64,000 nucleotides of DNA from Streptomyces sp. NA04227 (GTDB lineage Bacteria > Actinomycetota > Actinomycetes > Streptomycetales > Streptomycetaceae). The notes under the pieces are model-generated. The model was not told where the DNA came from. It made no database searches and saw nothing but the letters and a program-made list of their open reading frames with translations. The stretch's first letter is position 1. Each line of letters begins with the position of its first letter. Shown piece by piece: positions 42,141 to 50,548 of the stretch. Where the stretch lies: positions 1,725,001 to 1,789,000 of the forward strand of contig NZ_CP054918.1 of assembly GCF_013364195.1 (NCBI RefSeq), written 5' to 3'. The translations under genes and the position numbers were made by a program.

Positions 42141-42962
42141 ACAAAGACGAAGCGGGTGCACGCGGTGCGCCTCGGGCCCCGTTCCGTACTCGCGCTCGCC
42201 TTGGTGAGCGCGGTCGGGGTGGCCGCCTTCGGCTGGCCGCTGCTCGCCGGGACCGGATCGCAGGTCAACGCCCATGCCCAGGACGCCCCGTGGCTGTTCT
42301 CGGGACTGCTCGTGCTGCTGGTCGGCGTGGTCTCGGCCACGCTCGCCGAGTCGGGGCTCGGCCCGAAGGCGGTGGCGATGCTGGGGGTGCTCGCCGCGAC
42401 CGGGGCGGCGCTGCGCCCGCTGGGTGCGGGTACCGCCGGTCTGGAGCCGATGTTCTTTCTGATGGTGCTCAGCGGCCGGGTCCTCGGTCCCGGGTTCGGC
42501 TTCGCGCTCGGCTCGGTGACGATGTTCGCCTCGGCGCTGCTCACCGGCGGGGTCGGCCCGTGGATGCCGTTCCAGATGCTCTCCATGGGCTGGTTCACCA
42601 TGGGCGCCGGACTGCTGCCGGGTCCCGAACGGCTGTGCGGCCGCGCCGAGTTGGCCGTACTCGCCGCCTACGGCGGGCTGGCCTCCCTCGCGTACGGGAC
42701 GCTCATGAACCTTGCGGGGTGGCCCTTCATGAACGCCCTCAGCTCGTCGCTCGCCTTCGATCCGGACCTGCCGCTGCACCAGAACCTGACCCGGTTCCTC
42801 GCCTACTGCCTGGCGACCTCGCTCGGCTGGGACCTCGGCCGGGCGACCCTGACGGTGGTCCTGACCTGCACGCTGGGCGGCACGGTGCTGCGCGCCCTGC
42901 GCCGCGCGACCCGGCGGGCCGCCTTCGAGGCGCCGGTGCGCTTCGGCCGACCGGCCGAGTGA
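42060..42962 (+). CDS. ECF transporter substrate-binding (S) component, putative cobalamin
   Basis: A 300-aa protein, starting at GTG in a GTGA overlap with the ATPase gene. Six or so membrane helices are spread over residues 30-290 (VLALALVSAVGVAAFGWPLL, FSGLLVLLVGVVSATLAES, PMFFLMVLSGRVLGPGFGFA, SVTMFASALLTGGVGPWMPF). The short polar loop LSMGWFTMGAGLLPG fits the T-component contact helices. The N-terminal tail is a VNTNA-type 15-bp repeat that gives six in-frame start codons (42060, 42075, 42090, 42105, 42120, 42135). Cobalamin specificity is inferred only from the riboswitch. Confidence 0.86.
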   Translation: MNTNSVDTNAVNTNAVNTNAMETNAMDTKTKRVHAVRLGPRSVLALALVSAVGVAAFGWPLLAGTGSQVNAHAQDAPWLFSGLLVLLVGVVSATLAESGLGPKAVAMLGVLAATGAALRPLGAGTAGLEPMFFLMVLSGRVLGPGFGFALGSVTMFASALLTGGVGPWMPFQMLSMGWFTMGAGLLPGPERLCGRAELAVLAAYGGLASLAYGTLMNLAGWPFMNALSSSLAFDPDLPLHQNLTRFLAYCLATSLGWDLGRATLTVVLTCTLGGTVLRALRRATRRAAFEAPVRFGRPAE

Positions 42963-43265
42963 GAGGCGGGGCGCCCGAAAGACCGGGCGACGGGGCCGGG
43001 GAAAAGCGTCAGGTCAGCGCCGGTTGACGCGCGTCACCCACTCGTGCGGCGCACGTTGACGAACCGCGGTGGCGCCTCCAGCATGCGGACAAGGCCACGG
43101 ACGCGTTCCCGTGGTCAGGGCCGGTCCCCGGCCCGGGGGCTTCCCATCCCACGCCTCGCTCCCGGTCCGGGGGCCGGTGCGGCATGCCCGGTCCGGGCGG
43201 AACGGCCTCAGCGGTACGGAGCGGCCTCAGCGGTACGGCGGCGGGCGACGGGCGCCTGCCCCTGC
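42963..43265. other. 303-bp region between convergent genes, no gene
   Basis: It holds the small hairpin at 42972-42989 and a 17-bp direct duplication CGGCCTCAGCGGTACGG (43203-43219 and 43222-43238). Overlapping frames on both strands lack starts or codon bias. Nothing else stands out. Confidence 0.5.
42972..42989 (+). terminator. Small hairpin after the ECF operon
   Basis: CGCCCG (42972-42977) and CGGGCG (42984-42989) flank AAAGAC, ten bases after the last stop. The stem is only six pairs, so termination is plausible but not sure. Confidence 0.5.
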
Positions 43266-43733
43266 TCAGTGCAGGGCATCCCGGGCCGCGTCGAGGAAGG
43301 CCAGCCGGTTGTCCTCCAGGTAGTCCCGTACGCTCTCGCCCTCCGGCAGGCCGTGCCACACCGTCTTGTTGAGGTCGAGGAAGTACGCGCGCGCCGCGTC
43401 GTGCACCGGGAGCGGGAACTGGAGCCGGATCAGCCGCTCGGCGACCCACAGCCGGTTCATCACGTCGGTGGTACGCACCGCCCACTCGTCGTTGTCGTCC
43501 CAGGAGTCGGGGCGCGAGAAGGCGCAGCGCTCGGCCTCGGCGCCCACCGCCACGAACCGTTCCAGCAGGGCGAGGCGTTCGGCGCGCCTGCTCTCCGCGA
43601 GGGAGATCTCCTGCCGCCGCGTCTCCACACGCTCGGCCGACCGCTGGGTGGCGTGCTGCACCAGGTAGGACAGCACACCACCCAGTGCGACACCGCCCAG
43701 CGACATCACCGACACCCAGACCTGACCCGACAT
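43266..43733 (-). CDS. Unrecognised small protein with N-terminal membrane helix
   Basis: A 155-aa protein from the ATG of MSGQVWVSVMS, preceded by AGGATGTGGGC; a GTG 21 nt upstream is an alternative. One membrane helix (about 4-24) leads into a charged coiled-coil-like stretch (RSAERVETRRQEISLAESRR) and a helical domain with several Trp (DSWDDNDEWAVR, MNRLWVAERL). It probably faces the cytosol. The 15-bp hairpin upstream separates it from the transglycosylase gene, so it need not be part of the mce operon. Confidence 0.72.
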   Translation of the reverse strand: MSGQVWVSVMSLGGVALGGVLSYLVQHATQRSAERVETRRQEISLAESRRAERLALLERFVAVGAEAERCAFSRPDSWDDNDEWAVRTTDVMNRLWVAERLIRLQFPLPVHDAARAYFLDLNKTVWHGLPEGESVRDYLEDNRLAFLDAARDALH

Positions 43734-43857
43734 GCCCACATCCTGACATGCCACCTGCGGCGACCCACGCTCCTTGTCCGCTGCTCAACGGGTCGCTGCT
43801 GTAAGGGAGTTGGCGTGAGGCGTAGGTGACCCGTCGGGCGGGAGCGGCCGGATGACA

Positions 43858-43898
43858 GGACCCGGGCCCCCGGCCTCCGGCGTCGGGGGCCCGGGTCC
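43858..43898 (-). terminator. Perfect 15-bp hairpin ending the mce operon
   Basis: GGACCCGGGCCCCCG (43858-43872) is perfectly complementary to CGGGGGCCCGGGTCC (43884-43898), with an 11-nt loop. It begins about 20 bases after the transglycosylase stop, on the minus strand. It is GC-only, without a T tract. Confidence 0.85.
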
Positions 43899-43917
43899 AC
43901 CCGCCCGGGCACGAGGT

Positions 43918-45192
43918 TCAGGTACTCGTGCTGGGACTGGGGCTCGGGGACTCGCAGGGGTCGTCGCCGGGGCTCGGGTCGGGGGACGGCGACGGCGAGT
44001 CGGTGGGCGTCGGCGAGGCGCTGTCCGTGGGGCAGCCGGAGGGCTCGCCCGGGTCGGAGGGGGTCGGTTCGCCCGAGGGGCCGGGGGTGGCGGAGCCCGT
44101 CGGGTCGGGTGAGGGGCCGCCGGTGTCCGTCGGGTCCGGGTCCGGATCGGTGCCAGAGGAGGGGTCGGGCCGGTCCGGGCGGTCCGGGTCGGAGGGCGTG
44201 GCCGGGTCGGAGGGATCGGTGGGGCGGGAGGGCCCGGACGGGTCGCCGGGGCCGCCCGGTTGCGGGCCGACGATGATGCCGCCGCCCACCGGACGGGTCG
44301 CCGGAGTCCTGCCGCCCGCGCCGGGGCTGGCCGGGATCACGCCCTTGCCGTCGGGTACCGAGTGCACCCCACTGCGGTAGAACTCCATCCAGTACAGGAC
44401 CAGTTGGAGGTAGTCCGTCGAGTGGTTGTAGCTGAGGACGGCGCGGTCGAGGTCCGTGCGCACGCTCAAGTCCTGGTCACCGGCGCACAGATAGCGACCG
44501 GCCGCCAGCGCGGCGTCGAAGACATTGTTCGGGTCGCTACGGCCGTCGCCGTTGCCGTCGGCGCCCCAGCGGGCCCAGGTCGTGGGCAGGAACTGCATCG
44601 GCCCGACCGCCCTGTCGTACACGGCGTCGCCGTCGTGCACGCCGTTGTCCGAGTCACGGATCAGCGCGAAGCCCTCGCCGTTGAGCGCGGGACCGACGAT
44701 CCGGCCGCGCGTCGTGCCGTCCGCCGTCACGGCCCCGCCCCTCGCCTGACCGGACTCGACCTTGCCGATCGCGGCGAGCAGATACCAGGGCAGACGGCAG
44801 CCCGGATCGGAACGGCGCACCGCCGCCTCGGCCGCGCGGTAGGCGGCGAGCACGGTACGCGGGATGCCCGACTGCGCCTGGATCTCGCCCACTTGGGGCG
44901 GCAGGCCGATGCCCTCGTCCACGGTGAGCGGCGGCAGTTCGGTGTGGTACGAGTCGTCGCCCTGCACGGGAACGCCTTCGGGCGCGGGCACGGACCCGGC
45001 ACCCTCCGTTCCGCCCGCCGACCTCGCCCGGTCCGCCTTCTCCGGTACGAGTCCCGGGGCCTGGGAGGCGGTGAGCAGGGCGACGGCGGCCACGGCCACG
45101 GCGGTACCGCGTGCCGAGTGCCGCAGCCGGGCCAGCCGCCCGGACCGCCCGGACCGCCCGGACCGCCCGCCGCTTTGTACCGCGCGTGTCAT
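43918..45192 (-). CDS. Secreted lytic murein transglycosylase, last gene of the mce operon
   Basis: A 424-aa protein from the ATG of MTRAVQSGG, nine bases after GGGGAG. A basic run and signal/membrane helix (about 25-45, AVAVAAVALLTASQ) precede the SLT_2/MltB-like domain. LLAAIGKVESGQARGG carries the catalytic Glu, followed by AVGPMQFLPTTWARW with DGNGDGRSDPNNVFD, and LCAGDQ and VLSYNHS. The last 120 residues are Pro/Asp/Ser/Thr-rich, possibly spanning the wall. It cleaves the glycan backbone. The 66-nt gap and shared strand make it the last gene of the mce operon, perhaps opening peptidoglycan for Mce complexes. Confidence 0.88.
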   Translation of the reverse strand: MTRAVQSGGRSGRSGRSGRLARLRHSARGTAVAVAAVALLTASQAPGLVPEKADRARSAGGTEGAGSVPAPEGVPVQGDDSYHTELPPLTVDEGIGLPPQVGEIQAQSGIPRTVLAAYRAAEAAVRRSDPGCRLPWYLLAAIGKVESGQARGGAVTADGTTRGRIVGPALNGEGFALIRDSDNGVHDGDAVYDRAVGPMQFLPTTWARWGADGNGDGRSDPNNVFDAALAAGRYLCAGDQDLSVRTDLDRAVLSYNHSTDYLQLVLYWMEFYRSGVHSVPDGKGVIPASPGAGGRTPATRPVGGGIIVGPQPGGPGDPSGPSRPTDPSDPATPSDPDRPDRPDPSSGTDPDPDPTDTGGPSPDPTGSATPGPSGEPTPSDPGEPSGCPTDSASPTPTDSPSPSPDPSPGDDPCESPSPSPSTST

Positions 45193-45258
45193 CGTCCGCA
45201 TCTCCCCTGCTTGTTTCCGGCTTCCCTTGGCCGGTCCCACTCCGTCGGTTGTCCCGCG

Positions 45259-46149
45259 TCAGCGAGTGAAGGTGTCGATGCCGGAGACCAGCCAGTGGCC
45301 GTCCCGGTGCACGAGGTCCACCGCGAACACAGCGCCTGCGTACGCCGGTTCGCCGGTTTCCCCGCCTTTCCCGTCCTTCTCGCCCTTCCCGGCCTTCTCG
45401 CCCTTCCCGGCCTCCCCCGCCTTCCCGTCCTTCTCGCCGCTCGCGTCCTTCTCGCCGCTCTTCGCGGCGGGCTTCTGCTGCGTACCGGCGGTGCTCACGC
45501 TGCTCTGGTCCGCGTAGACGAGGACTCGGGCCCGGTCGCCGTCGAGGCGTTCCACGGCGCTGTCGGTCACGGTGGTGGTGAGGACGAGTTTTCGTTCCTG
45601 CGCCTGGGCCTTCACGTCCGCGAGCAGTTCCGCGTGGCGGTCAACGGCCTTGCCGGTCAGCAGAGTTGAGGCCGCCTTCTCGGCCTTGCCGGGATTGGCG
45701 TAGTCGTACGAGAAGAGGGCTCCGACGGCGCGGTCCGTCTGGCCCTTGAGTTCGCTGGTGCGCGCGAGGTCGGTGAGGGCGGTGTTCTGCCGTACGGGGT
45801 CCTCGTCGAGGCTCGCCGCGCGGCTGAAGCCGAAGCCCGCGAAGGAGCCGAGGAGGAGGGTGAGCGCGCACAGCACACCGATCAGCAGACGGTGCCGCGT
45901 GGCACCCACCGCCGTGAGAGCAGGGGCGGTGGGTGCCAACTCGGGGGGTCTGCAGGGGCATTTGGATGGGGCGGCAGCATCGGGCGTCTCGGCGGCGGGC
46001 TTCATCAGGGAAGCGGAAGCGCGTGCGGGTGCGGAGGGGGAGGCGGCTGCCTCTGTGGGCTGTCCGGCTCCCGTCGCGGCGCGGTCGCGGCCGGTGCGGA
46101 CCGCGCTCAGTCTGCGCTGGCGGTTGAGGTGATGGCGCGTGGTCGACAT
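45259..46149 (-). CDS. Mce-associated membrane protein (long form, Lys/Gly/Glu repeat)
   Basis: A 296-aa protein starting at ATG (MSTTRHHLNRQRRL). A disordered N-terminal half precedes one membrane helix (about 85-110, RLLIGVLCALTLLLGSFAGF). The outside part resembles the Mas (Mce-associated) fold: RQNTALTDLARTSELKGQT, FSYDYANPGKAEKAAST, LTTTVTDSAVERLDGDRARV and DGHWLVSGIDTF. A KGEKAGKGEKDGK low-complexity insertion sits before the last strand. Mas proteins stabilise Mce complexes, as OrfR-type proteins do for cholesterol import in mycobacteria. It follows three similar proteins in the operon. Confidence 0.82.
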   Translation of the reverse strand: MSTTRHHLNRQRRLSAVRTGRDRAATGAGQPTEAAASPSAPARASASLMKPAAETPDAAAPSKCPCRPPELAPTAPALTAVGATRHRLLIGVLCALTLLLGSFAGFGFSRAASLDEDPVRQNTALTDLARTSELKGQTDRAVGALFSYDYANPGKAEKAASTLLTGKAVDRHAELLADVKAQAQERKLVLTTTVTDSAVERLDGDRARVLVYADQSSVSTAGTQQKPAAKSGEKDASGEKDGKAGEAGKGEKAGKGEKDGKGGETGEPAYAGAVFAVDLVHRDGHWLVSGIDTFTR

Positions 46150-46179
46150 GGCTTGGGTCCTGGTCCTCTCGGGTCGCCG

Positions 46180-46707
46180 TCAGCCGGACGCGGTGTCGCC
46201 GATGGGGGCCTGGCCCAGTGCGCTGAGCTTCCACCGGCCCGCGCTGCGGGTGAGTTCGCCGACCATGCGGCTGTCCTTGTCGGCGGGCTCGGCCTCGGGT
46301 GCGCGGACGGTGACCCGTACCGCGACGAGGACCCTGGCCCGGCCCGCTCGCTCGTCCAACTCGGTCACGGCGCCGGAGAGCACCTCGGCCGTGGTGACCG
46401 TACGGGCCTGCTTGACCTGGGACTCGAACTGCCCGCGTCCGTCGACGAGTTGCTGGTGCAGTTCGCCGGTGGTCGACTGCTCCCACAGGTCGAGCCCGCG
46501 CGCCAGGCTGCGGTGGTCGAGCGTGTTCAGGTTCTGGACGGCCTGCTCACCGGCGGCCAGCGCGGCGTCGCGTTCGGCGGCGTAGGACGCCGAGTCGTCG
46601 TGCGCCGCGTCGTACCAGGACCAGCCGGCCCAGGCCGCGCTCACGCCCGCGAGAAGGGCGAGTACGAGTGCGGCGGCGAGCAGGGGCTGTACCGTCAGCC
46701 GTTTCAC
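46180..46707 (-). CDS. Mce-associated membrane protein (short form)
   Basis: A 175-aa protein starting at ATG (MKRLTVQPLLAAA). An N-terminal membrane helix (about 5-27) is followed by an NTF2-like extracytoplasmic domain with WSWYDAAHDDSASYAAERDA, LNTLDHRSLARGLDLWEQST and a C-terminal strand ending GRWKLSALGQAP. It is similar in layout to the 177-aa protein two genes upstream, suggesting tandem duplication. The gap to the next gene is 30 nt. Association with the Mce complex is inferred from position and family. Confidence 0.82.
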   Translation of the reverse strand: MKRLTVQPLLAAALVLALLAGVSAAWAGWSWYDAAHDDSASYAAERDAALAAGEQAVQNLNTLDHRSLARGLDLWEQSTTGELHQQLVDGRGQFESQVKQARTVTTAEVLSGAVTELDERAGRARVLVAVRVTVRAPEAEPADKDSRMVGELTRSAGRWKLSALGQAPIGDTASG

Positions 46708-46762
46708 AGGCGCGCTCCTTTCCGCCGGGCGGGCGGGAGTTTCGGGAATCCGGCGACAGGGC

Positions 46763-47422
46763 CTAACGCGCCTTGAGCTCGACGATGCGCCACTGGCCCT
46801 CCTCCTTGTGTGCTGTCACGGACAGTTGGGCGGGCACCCGCGTCGGGGCCTTGTCGCCGCGTCGTGCCGTCTGGTCGAGGAAGAAGAGGAGGTGGGCGCT
46901 GTCACCGTCGAGTCGCTCGACGCCCGCCCGTACCACCTGGGTGCTGAGCGTGAGCCGTTGTGCGGCCACCCGCTCCCTCAACTGCCCGAAGAGTTCCTCG
47001 TATTGGGCCGCCGCCCGGCCGCCGAGCACCTCGGCCGCCGAGCGCCGGGTGGCCTCGGTGCCCTCCGGCGTGTACGAGAAGATCTTCGCCAGTGCGGTAC
47101 TGATCTCGCCGGTGACCTGTTCGGTCGCGGTGGTGTCGGTGAGCGCGTGGTTCGCGGCGGCGGGGGTGTCCCGTACCTGGTGGGCGGCGATGAGCAGTCC
47201 GGCACCGGTGAGCGTGAGAGCCACGATGGCCGCCACGGCGGCGTTCAACCACCTTGTGGGGCGCGGACGTTGGGGCTCGGCTTCCGGCGCCTCCGTCTGC
47301 GCCCCTGCCTCGGCCCCTGCCTCGACTTCTTCTTCTGTCTTTGCCTCTGCCTCTGTCGCTGCTTCCGCTTCCGCTTCTCCCTCTGCCTGTGCCTCTGTCT
47401 TTGTCTGCGCCGTCGCGTCCAT
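46763..47422 (-). CDS. Mce-associated membrane protein (long form, Glu/Ala-rich tail)
   Basis: A 219-aa protein starting at ATG (MDATAQTKTEAQ), two bases after the previous stop. Residues 5-48 are an Ala/Glu/Thr-rich, highly acidic tail facing the cytosol. One membrane helix follows (about 58-78, LNAAVAAIVALTLTGAGLLI). The outside domain contains VTGEISTALAKIFSYTPEGT, LGGRAAAQYEELFGQLRERV, LSTQVVRAGVERLDGDSAHL and EGQWRIVELKAR, matching the Mas layout of the 296-aa protein downstream. Confidence 0.82.
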   Translation of the reverse strand: MDATAQTKTEAQAEGEAEAEAATEAEAKTEEEVEAGAEAGAQTEAPEAEPQRPRPTRWLNAAVAAIVALTLTGAGLLIAAHQVRDTPAAANHALTDTTATEQVTGEISTALAKIFSYTPEGTEATRRSAAEVLGGRAAAQYEELFGQLRERVAAQRLTLSTQVVRAGVERLDGDSAHLLFFLDQTARRGDKAPTRVPAQLSVTAHKEEGQWRIVELKAR

Positions 47423-47424
47423 GC

Positions 47425-47958
47425 TCAGCTCTCCTCCGGGCCGCTGACGGGTACCGCGCCGAGGGCCTTGATCCGCCAGCCGTCGCCGGTGCGGGTCAGT
47501 ACGGCCTCCAGGCGTTTGCGGTCGCTGCCGGGGGCCGTGCCGGAGGCCCTGGTCACGTCCACCCGGACGGTGGCGAGCAGCTTGGCGGTGCCCGCGCGGG
47601 TGTCCAGTGCGGTGACCGCGGCGTCGGTCACGGTGCCTCGGGTGCGGGTGCCCGACTCGGGGCGGGCGCGGGCGAGTTCGTCGCGCAGTGCGCCGGTGGA
47701 CGCCGACCGCCAGGCCCGTAGACCGGCCTCGGTGGACTTGCTCGTCCGGGCGTCGAGCGAGGTGAGCGTGGTGAGGGCGGCGCGGCCCTCGGCCAGGGCG
47801 GCGTCGCGCTGTTCGGCGTGGTCGAGCGAGTCGTCGCCGCGGGCATCGGCGTACGACCAGGTCCCGTACCCGCACAGGAGCAGGGCGAGGCCGAGGGCGG
47901 CGGCGGTCAGCAGGGCGAGTGGGCCGCGCGGGGAGCGGCGCGGGGCGGGCGGGGTCAT
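47425..47958 (-). CDS. Mce-associated membrane protein (short form)
   Basis: A 177-aa protein starting at ATG in an ATGA overlap with MceF. One N-terminal membrane helix (about 14-33, LALLTAAALGLALLLCGYG) precedes an NTF2-like domain: WSYADARGDDSLDHAEQRDA, LTSLDARTSKSTEAGLRAW and GDGWRIKALGAVPVSG. It pairs with the long-form protein that starts two bases after its stop. This short/long arrangement is repeated once more downstream. Confidence 0.83.
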   Translation of the reverse strand: MTPPAPRRSPRGPLALLTAAALGLALLLCGYGTWSYADARGDDSLDHAEQRDAALAEGRAALTTLTSLDARTSKSTEAGLRAWRSASTGALRDELARARPESGTRTRGTVTDAAVTALDTRAGTAKLLATVRVDVTRASGTAPGSDRKRLEAVLTRTGDGWRIKALGAVPVSGPEES

Positions 47959-49244
47959 CGGCGGTCCTCCTTCGGGGACGGGCCGAGGCCGAGGAGTCCG
48001 GCCAGGTCGGCCGGGCCGCCGATGCTGGCGGGGAGGCCCAGTGCGCCGGGCAGTCCGGCGCTGGCCTGACCGGCGGGGGCCTTGGCGCCGTTGCCGGACG
48101 GCAGGGAGCCGGGCCGAGCCGGTTCGGGCACGGGGCCGCCGCCGGGTGCGTGGGCGGAGCCGCGGACGTTGATGCCGCTCGCGGCCGAAGAGGTGCAGGA
48201 GGCACCGGAGTTGAGCGGTGGGGCGGTGCCGAGGTCGAGTCCGTTGCGGTAGCGGGTGGCGCCGTAGCCGTCGGTGCAGGGCAGCGGTTTGAAGAAGGTG
48301 ACGGCCATCCCGAAGTTGGCCTTCCTGCCGTCGATGGCGGTGGCTCCGGCGGCCACCACGGCGGGCACCTTCACCAGGAACTCCTCGGTGCCGCGCTGGC
48401 GGGTGACGGCGACCTCGGAGGTGGTGAGCAGATTGGCGAGGACCACGCTCAGGCTCGGGTCGACGTCCCGCAGTAGCCCGCTGACCTGGGTGGCAGCCTC
48501 GGGCGCCGCCTGAATGAGCCGCCGCAGATCGGTGTCGGAGCCCTTGAGTGCGGCGTTGAGGTCGCGGGCGCCGGTGGCGAAGTCCCGTATGGCGCGGGCC
48601 TCTTCGGCCTGGGTGCGCAGTACCGTCTCGCCGTCGGTGATCAGTTTGGTGGTGGCCGGGAGGTTGCGGTCGGCGGCCACGATGAACTCGCTGCCGTTGT
48701 CCAGGAGTACCTGGAGGTCGTCGCCGCGCCCCTCGAAGGCCTTGCCGAACTCGTCGACGACGGTGCGCAGCGACTCCAGCGGTACGGACTTGGTGAGGTC
48801 GTTGACGCTGCTCAGCAGGTCGGTGACGGGGGCGGGCACCTGGGTGGCGGACCGGTCGATACGGGAGCCCTGGGCGAGGTAGGGCCCGCCGCGGCGCTCG
48901 GGTCTGAGGTCGACGTACTGTTCGCCGACCGCCGACAGGCTGGCCACCACCGCGCGGGCGTCGGAGGGGATGCGCGGTGCGGAGTTCTTGATACGCAGTT
49001 CCGCCTCGACGCCGTCGCCGGTGAGCGAGATGGGGCCGACCCGGCCCACCGAGACGCCCCGGTAGGTCACGTCCGAGTGGGTGAACAGGCCGCCGGTACG
49101 CGGGAGTTGGACCGTGACCGTGTAGTAGTCGGCGACGCCCGCGTAGCGCCCGAGGTCGGCGTACTTGATGCCGACGAAGGCGAGGACGAGTGTGCCGACG
49201 ACGAGGAAGGCCAGGTTCTTCAGATGGGTGCCGAGGGTCAGCAT
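47955..49244 (-). CDS. Mce-family protein, sixth (MceF position)
   Basis: A 429-aa protein starting at ATG that shares its A with the MceE stop (TGATG). An N-terminal helix (LAFLVVGTLVLAFVGIKYAD) is followed by the MCE domain (YTVTVQLPRTGGLFTHSDVT, YRGVSVGRVGPISL, VGEQYVDLRPE), then a long helical needle region and a Gly/Pro/Ala-rich C terminus. Mce proteins are thought to assemble as a heterohexamer forming a lipid-conducting tube across the periplasm and wall. It has the Y/R-rich sequence of MceF-position proteins. Confidence 0.92.
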   Translation of the reverse strand: MLTLGTHLKNLAFLVVGTLVLAFVGIKYADLGRYAGVADYYTVTVQLPRTGGLFTHSDVTYRGVSVGRVGPISLTGDGVEAELRIKNSAPRIPSDARAVVASLSAVGEQYVDLRPERRGGPYLAQGSRIDRSATQVPAPVTDLLSSVNDLTKSVPLESLRTVVDEFGKAFEGRGDDLQVLLDNGSEFIVAADRNLPATTKLITDGETVLRTQAEEARAIRDFATGARDLNAALKGSDTDLRRLIQAAPEAATQVSGLLRDVDPSLSVVLANLLTTSEVAVTRQRGTEEFLVKVPAVVAAGATAIDGRKANFGMAVTFFKPLPCTDGYGATRYRNGLDLGTAPPLNSGASCTSSAASGINVRGSAHAPGGGPVPEPARPGSLPSGNGAKAPAGQASAGLPGALGLPASIGGPADLAGLLGLGPSPKEDRR

Positions 49245-50548
49245 CAGTGACCGCCTCCCGTCGCTGCGGACTCGCTCGTGGGCGGCGCGGAGTCCGAAGA
49301 GGTGCCCGATGCCTCCCGGGTGCCCGGCGCGGTCGTGGACGGGCCGGGCGAGGGGCCGGTGACCGAGGGCAGGGGCAGCGGGGTGGTGCCGGGCCGCGTG
49401 GCGGACTGGCCGCCGCCGTTACCTCGGGCGGCTGCCGACGGGCTCGGCGAGGGGCCGAGTACGGGCGGGATCACGGTGGTGCCCGGTGCCGCGGTCATGT
49501 CCAGGTAGACGTTGAGGTAGTCGCCCTTGACGCCGCGCAGCACCTCGTCGGTGAACGGGTAAGTCAGCAGTACCTGAAGCGAGTTGGGCAGGTCTTCGCC
49601 GGAGTCGGCCAGCTTGCGCAGGACCGGGGCGATCGCCTTCAGGTCGGCGACCATGTCGTCCTTGGACTTGTTGACGGTGTCGGTGGCGACGCTGGAGAGG
49701 GTGTCCAGCGACCGCAGCATCGTCATCAGCGAACCGCGTTGTTTCTCCAGGGTCTTGAGGCCCGGGGAGAGGTCCGTGATCACCTTGCCGACGGCCTGTT
49801 TGCGGGTGGCCAGGCGGGTGGAGAGCCGGTTGACCCCGTCGAGCGCGTCGGTGAGCGCGTCGCGGTTGCCGTCCAGGTCGGTGACGAGGGTGTCGACGCG
49901 CCGCAGCATGGAGCGGACCTCCGGCTCGCGGCCGCCGAGGGCCTTGTTGAGTTCGGTGGTGATCGTCTTCAGCTGGTTGACGCCGCCGCCGTTCAGAAGC
50001 AGCGACAGGGCGCCGAAGACCTCCTCGACCTCGGTGTTGCGGTCGGTGCGGGAGAGCGGGATCACCGCCCCGTCGCCCAACGCGGCCTGTTTCGCGTGCT
50101 GTTGGGGCTCCCGCTTTCGTGCGGGGGCGATGAGCTGGATGTATTTCTCGCCGAGGAGGCTGGACTGTTCGACCCGGGCGCTGGTCTCGGCGGGCAGCCG
50201 GACATCGCCGTTGATCCGCATGGTGACGCGTGCCGTCCAGGCGCCGTCGGCGAGTTCGATGTCGGTGACGCGTCCCACGTCGACGTCATTGACCTTCACC
50301 GAGGACTGCGGGACCAGGCTCAGTACGTCCGCGATCTGGGCGGTGACCTCGTAGGGATGGTCGCCGAGGTCGGCGCCGCCGGGCAGCGGGAGGTCCTCGA
50401 TGGCGGGCAGGCCGAGATCGTCCGGGGCGGCCGAACAGCCGCCCACGGCAAGGGAGATGAGCAGACCGAGGGCGAGCGCCCCGGCCAGTGGGCGGCGGGC
50501 GGCACGTATCCGAGCCCGCGTTCTTGAGCGTGCCCCTTCGCCTGTCAT
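49244..50548 (-). CDS. Mce-family lipoprotein, fifth (MceE/LprN position)
   Basis: A 434-aa protein starting at ATG. A lipoprotein signal peptide ends in LAVGGCSA, with Cys as the lipidation site, as in LprN-type MceE proteins. The MCE domain follows (YEVTAQIADVLSLVPQSSVK, VNDVDVGRVTDIEL, SSLLGEKYIQLIAP). Next comes the helical region with VNQLKTITTELNKALGG. The C terminus is Pro/Ser/Thr-rich. It starts in a 4-nt overlap with the previous gene. Part of the proposed hexameric lipid channel. Confidence 0.93.
   Translation of the reverse strand: MTGEGARSRTRARIRAARRPLAGALALGLLISLAVGGCSAAPDDLGLPAIEDLPLPGGADLGDHPYEVTAQIADVLSLVPQSSVKVNDVDVGRVTDIELADGAWTARVTMRINGDVRLPAETSARVEQSSLLGEKYIQLIAPARKREPQQHAKQAALGDGAVIPLSRTDRNTEVEEVFGALSLLLNGGGVNQLKTITTELNKALGGREPEVRSMLRRVDTLVTDLDGNRDALTDALDGVNRLSTRLATRKQAVGKVITDLSPGLKTLEKQRGSLMTMLRSLDTLSSVATDTVNKSKDDMVADLKAIAPVLRKLADSGEDLPNSLQVLLTYPFTDEVLRGVKGDYLNVYLDMTAAPGTTVIPPVLGPSPSPSAAARGNGGGQSATRPGTTPLPLPSVTGPSPGPSTTAPGTREASGTSSDSAPPTSESAATGGGH

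Noticed and set aside
43203..43238. 17-bp direct duplication as a possible attachment site
   Set aside because: The copies are adjacent, with no mobile gene nearby; local slippage is simpler.
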